Shown: positions 5,854 through 8,468 of the stretch, piece after piece | Numbering within the stretch: position 1 is the first letter of the stretch | Layout of the letters: each line of letters opens with the position of its first letter | Source: an uncultured Campylobacter sp. | Lineage (GTDB): Bacteria > Campylobacterota > Campylobacteria > Campylobacterales > Campylobacteraceae | Reading direction: 5' to 3' | Length of the DNA: 8,468 bases | NCBI RefSeq assembly: GCF_938030685.1 | Contig: NZ_CALHHX010000097.1 | Coordinates: 1 to 8,468, forward strand | Program-made: the position numbers and the translations under genes | Notes under the pieces: model-generated | Told to the model about the DNA's origin: nothing | The model's input: the letters and a program-made list of their open reading frames with translations, nothing else | Database searches by the model: none

Positions 5854-6843
5854 TTAAAATTTCTCTAAAATGTGCAGATATTCTAGAGTAGAGTTTGCCT
5901 TATGATTGCGGTTTTGCTCCTTATCGGCACGAAACCTTTGGTACTGCCTCTTTACTAAATCATATCTGCCATATCTGCTTAAAATTTCTCGAATCTGCAC
6001 ATCGCTCATAAGACCTTCATTGTTGTAGCTTAAAAAAATATATTTAAAATTTGCTTTTTTGATCAAATCCTCAAATACCATAATCGCCGTTCGCTTTTTG
6101 CACCAAAGTGATTTTTGATACTCTCTTAGTCCCGTTTTACCGCGCGGCGTAAAGTCATCGTATAGCGTAATCGTATTTAGCAAATGGTAATTTGCTCCGT
6201 ATTCGCGATGATTATACGGCGGGTCAAGATATAAAATATCACCAGAAATTTTCTCGATTAGTTTATTTGCATCTGCCATATACACTTCATTTTGCCGCAA
6301 TGGTGGCGTAAATTTTGCCAAACTAAAATTTAGAGGTTTTATGGCCGTTTTTTTAAAAATTTTTAAAAATGCACCGTAAACGGACGCCGTATTCGCCACC
6401 ATATCGGCGCTTTCAAGCAGGCTCGCAATCATAGCGAAATACTCATTTGAGTCAGGCTTAAGCTCTGAAATTCCTTGTCTAATTGCATCGATTCTGCATG
6501 CGTTTTCATCACTAAAATATTGTCGTCCATTGCCGCCGCCAGGTGCATAAAATTCAAAAATTTTACCTTTTTTAGGTGGTAAATTAGCGTATTTATTCAC
6601 TAAATTTTCTAAGTTGTTTTCATCTAAGTCATTTTTTATATAGTGGTTATTTAAAGCGTAGCTATAAGGCTCTATATCGTTTGCGATTAACTTTTTAACA
6701 CAATTTTTAAAATATGCACCGACTACGCCCGTACCCGCGAACATATCGCAAAACGTTAAATTCGATAAATCGCCACCCACGACCGAGCTTATACTCTCAT
6801 CCAAAAAACCGAGCAATGAAAATTTTGAGCCAATATAGTTCAT
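5854..6843 (-). CDS. D12-class N6-adenine DNA methyltransferase of a restriction-modification system
   Basis: A 329-residue enzyme that would transfer a methyl group from S-adenosylmethionine to the N6 of adenine in a specific DNA site. It has the D12 (alpha) layout: motif X YIGSK at 3-7, SAM-binding DMFAGTG at 33-39, a long middle region of about 150 residues expected to carry target recognition, then catalytic LYLDPPY with DPPY at 207-210, followed by NHREYGANYHLLNTI. The C-terminal IFLSYNNEGLMS (269-280) also fits the family. It begins with ATG at 6843 in an ATGA overlap with the nuclease gene stop and has only a weak ribosome binding site, so it is probably coupled to it. An A7 run on the coding strand (6354-6348) is the only homopolymer that could slip. 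Methylation activity is well supported; the site is unknown. Confidence 0.9.
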   Translation of the reverse strand: MNYIGSKFSLLGFLDESISSVVGGDLSNLTFCDMFAGTGVVGAYFKNCVKKLIANDIEPYSYALNNHYIKNDLDENNLENLVNKYANLPPKKGKIFEFYAPGGGNGRQYFSDENACRIDAIRQGISELKPDSNEYFAMIASLLESADMVANTASVYGAFLKIFKKTAIKPLNFSLAKFTPPLRQNEVYMADANKLIEKISGDILYLDPPYNHREYGANYHLLNTITLYDDFTPRGKTGLREYQKSLWCKKRTAIMVFEDLIKKANFKYIFLSYNNEGLMSDVQIREILSRYGRYDLVKRQYQRFRADKEQNRNHKANSTLEYLHILEKF

Positions 6844-7532
6844 TGCTCGTCTTGATATAGCTTGGCAAAAATAAACTCACTAGTATGCCTGGCTGCTTCA
6901 TCTGCGATTTTTTTCACGCATTCTTTACGATATGCCACTGGATCATACTGATAACAGCCTACACAACCTAGATCATCCGTATAATCTTCACTTCCCGCAT
7001 AAAAGTCATAAGGATTACCAAGCAAATTTTTAGCTCTCCAACGTTTATTTGTTTCTTTACACTTTTTACAAATTTGACGCTTTATATCATTTGCAGCTTT
7101 ACAAAGTGGCTGAAAATCATCTAATCTTTGCGTAGCGGTATCGCTTACTCGCCAATCGTTTTTTCTGCCGTCTTTGTGGTCTATCTCTATTTTTGTATTT
7201 TCGCTAGTGCCGTTTATACCTAGCATCACGCAATTTCTTGTCTTGTAAAAATTCTTTATATCTTGCCTAATATTTTGATTAAAATTTTGGGCTAAATTTA
7301 GCCCATTTAATCTGATAGCATCAATTGAGTTACCTCTTGTTCGACTTTTATCAAATTCAACGATATAATTTTTAGCTAATGTTGAATTCGCCCTACACCA
7401 GCTACCGCCATTTCCAAGCTGCAATTCTTTATAAATTCCTATGAACTCGCCTACGCTCACCCATCTAGAAACACCATTTTTATTTGGTCTTGCAAGTTCT
7501 AAGAAAAGCTCTGTTTTAGTAGTTTTACTCAT
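6840..7532 (-). CDS. HNH (beta-beta-alpha-Me) nuclease, probable Type II restriction endonuclease
   Basis: A 230-residue protein with a likely HNH core at about 95-165: C101, then IEIDHKDG with H119 as the probable general base, DFQPLCKAAND with C144 and N148, and CKKC at 155-158. A second pair, CVGC at 190-193, lies in GCVGCYQYDP, so C155/C158 with C190/C193 could hold a structural zinc. Residues 1-95 (WVSVGEFIGIYKELQLGNGG followed by SWCR) carry no nuclease motif and probably recognise DNA. The start chosen is ATG at 7532, with AAGGAG five bases upstream (7546-7541 on this strand). A TTG one codon earlier is in frame but less likely. It overlaps the upstream methyltransferase stop by one base (TGATG) and the downstream methyltransferase by four. 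Restriction function is inferred from being flanked by two DNA methyltransferases. A homing-type or nicking nuclease is the main alternative. Confidence 0.8.
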   Translation of the reverse strand: MSKTTKTELFLELARPNKNGVSRWVSVGEFIGIYKELQLGNGGSWCRANSTLAKNYIVEFDKSRTRGNSIDAIRLNGLNLAQNFNQNIRQDIKNFYKTRNCVMLGINGTSENTKIEIDHKDGRKNDWRVSDTATQRLDDFQPLCKAANDIKRQICKKCKETNKRWRAKNLLGNPYDFYAGSEDYTDDLGCVGCYQYDPVAYRKECVKKIADEAARHTSEFIFAKLYQDEQ

Positions 7533-8323
7533 CAAAACTCCTTTTTAAAAATCAAAATATACTCATGCTTAAAAATATAATAGTCATTTTTTAATGCACG
7601 ATACCGCCAAATTCCGCCTGCTCCGAGTTTTCCGCGATTACCCTCGATATTTTTTACGATTACACCTTTTAGTCTAGTTTTAAAATTTCTTTTTATCATA
7701 TCAAGACATAAAAACGATAGTGGTACAACCTCGCTATTTTTGTAAATATCGCCTATAACAACAGCAAAGTATCTATCTTTAGGTAGAAAATTTAAAGAAT
7801 TTTCGCAACTTTTCCTAAATCCAATCAAAAACTCATCTATGCTTTTGCAGTTTGATAAGTCCACCGAATTTTGGGTAAATCTGACAATATCATGATACGG
7901 CGGATGAAAAATCGCGAATGCTACTTGCTTTTGCCCTAAGAAATCAAGCGAATTTTGTATGCAGATTTTAGCTGAGGTGCTGGCATTGTCGCATAAATTT
8001 AAAGCAAAAAAATCTTGCGAACTACCGCTCATTTTAGCCTTTACATAGTTTAAAATTTGCTCATTTATATCAAGTCCGATGAATTTTCGTCCTAACTTTT
8101 CGCATTCAAAAAGACTTGTTCCACTACCGCAAAACGGATCCAGAACCGTTTCGCCTTTTTTAGTATAACGAGAAATCAACTGATACGCTACTTGCGGCAC
8201 GAAATTTCCATGATAGATATTTTCGTGTTTTCCGCTTTTTTCGCGGCTTTGGATTAGCCACAAATCATCCGTCCACACATCGCTTTCGTGCCAGTTTGAT
8301 AAATCAATATCGTTAAATTTCAT
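7532..8323 (-). CDS. N4-cytosine/N6-adenine-type DNA amino-methyltransferase with an HPPY catalytic motif
   Basis: A 263-residue DNA methyltransferase and the first gene of the restriction-modification operon. SREKSGKHENIYHGNFVPQV (26-45) resembles the motif X region of N4/N6 methyltransferases. VLDPFCGSGTSLFE (60-73) is motif I, which binds S-adenosylmethionine, and IGLDIN (82-87) is motif II. The catalytic motif IV reads FHPPYHD with HPPY at 140-143, where the family normally has Ser, Asp or Asn in the first place. Motif I precedes motif IV, unlike the usual beta-class order. Target base (cytosine N4 or adenine N6) cannot be decided from this. The start is ATG at 8323-8321 with TAAGG six bases upstream. 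The protein is short, so its recognition region must lie in the roughly 120 residues after motif IV. It probably protects the strand of an asymmetric site that the D12 enzyme does not. Confidence 0.85.
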   Translation of the reverse strand: MKFNDIDLSNWHESDVWTDDLWLIQSREKSGKHENIYHGNFVPQVAYQLISRYTKKGETVLDPFCGSGTSLFECEKLGRKFIGLDINEQILNYVKAKMSGSSQDFFALNLCDNASTSAKICIQNSLDFLGQKQVAFAIFHPPYHDIVRFTQNSVDLSNCKSIDEFLIGFRKSCENSLNFLPKDRYFAVVIGDIYKNSEVVPLSFLCLDMIKRNFKTRLKGVIVKNIEGNRGKLGAGGIWRYRALKNDYYIFKHEYILIFKKEF

Positions 8324-8344
8324 CTTTTACCTTAAATTTTTCAC

Positions 8345-8350
8345 AATATA
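8345..8350 (-). promoter_or_regulatory. Candidate -10 box of the restriction-modification operon
   Basis: On the - strand the sequence reads TTTAGGTATATTGTGA, with TATATT as a one-mismatch -10 box. Transcription would begin near 8338 and give a leader of only about 15 bases, just enough to include the TAAGG ribosome binding site. There is an A/T-rich stretch further upstream but no -35 box, as usual in this group. No controller-protein gene or obvious C-box is seen near it. Confidence 0.4.
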
Positions 8351-8419
8351 CCTAAATCGCGCTGAAATTTTTACTAATCATCCAGGGCAAAATTTCTCTG
8401 CGCTTTAAATTTAGCGGAG

Positions 8420-8468
8420 TTACTTCAGCTCGCCCCAGCGCTTGGCGATGTTTAGGCTCGTCTTTAAG
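8420..8468 (-). CDS. Possible 3' end of a gene cut by the right edge
   Basis: On the - strand a frame enters from the right edge and ends at TAA (8422-8420), giving 15 residues that finish IAKRWGELK. The local G+C is higher than in the restriction-modification operon and similar to the core genes, which fits the end of a resident gene transcribed toward that operon. A different frame is open longer but runs through AT-rich spacer. Too little is present to name it, and it may not be coding. Confidence 0.35.
   Translation of the reverse strand, partial: LKTSLNIAKRWGELK

Noticed and set aside
5856..8399. Direct repeat AAAATTTCTCT at 5856-5866 and 8389-8399, almost exactly flanking the restriction-modification operon, as insertion-site repeats
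   Set aside because: Eleven low-complexity bases built on AAATTT, which is abundant in all spacers here, and the left copy lies partly inside the end of the coding region. Chance is the simpler explanation unless empty-site strains show otherwise.
8449..8468. ATG at 8449 as the start of a + strand gene leaving the window
   Set aside because: No ribosome binding site precedes it, and the opposite strand offers a more plausible gene end. Twenty bases are too few to judge.
1..8468. CRISPR array, tRNA, rRNA, transposase or phage genes
   Set aside because: I looked on both strands for regularly spaced repeats, tRNA-like folds and mobile-element protein motifs and found none.

Overview
The window looks like chromosomal DNA of an epsilonproteobacterium, most likely a Campylobacter species with relatively high G+C such as those of the C. 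gracilis / C. showae / C. rectus group. This is an inference. It rests on the many AAATTT / AAAATTTTAA spacers, on TATAAT-type -10 boxes without a recognisable -35, on AAGGAG ribosome binding sites, and on core genes with about half G+C. No rRNA, tRNA, CRISPR array or transposase gene was found.

Left part (1-5497, all + strand). The window opens inside proA (glutamyl-5-phosphate reductase, proline synthesis; 5' end missing). After a 385-base spacer with a clear -10 box comes an amino-acid ABC importer: two tandem paralogous periplasmic binding proteins, then one permease and one ATPase that overlap by 4 and 1 bases. A PLP-dependent cystathionine lyase/synthase-family enzyme follows 24 bases later. 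The binding proteins resemble the cystine/cysteine branch of family 3 solute-binding proteins. Together with the sulfur amino-acid enzyme this suggests a cystine or sulfur amino-acid uptake and use operon. The ligand is inferred, not proven.

Middle (5498-5853). This is a convergent, AT-rich, gene-free spacer. It holds several inverted repeats, including a 103-base unit with perfect 13-base terminal inverted repeats and a nested stem, and an AT-only hairpin followed by a T run.

Right part (5854-8323, all - strand). This is a compact three-gene operon: an N4/N6-type DNA amino-methyltransferase with an unusual HPPY catalytic motif, an HNH (beta-beta-alpha-Me) nuclease with two CxxC pairs, and a D12-class N6-adenine methyltransferase. 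The genes overlap by 1 and 4 bases, and the nuclease lies between the methyltransferases. The best reading is a complete Type II restriction-modification system, probably of the asymmetric-site (Type IIS-like) kind in which each strand needs its own methyltransferase. The operon is visibly more AT-rich than its neighbours, which fits horizontal acquisition. The last 49 bases may hold the 3' end of another - strand gene.

The restriction-modification operon is the most interesting part of the window. It is probably a known type of system with an unassigned specificity rather than a wholly new class.
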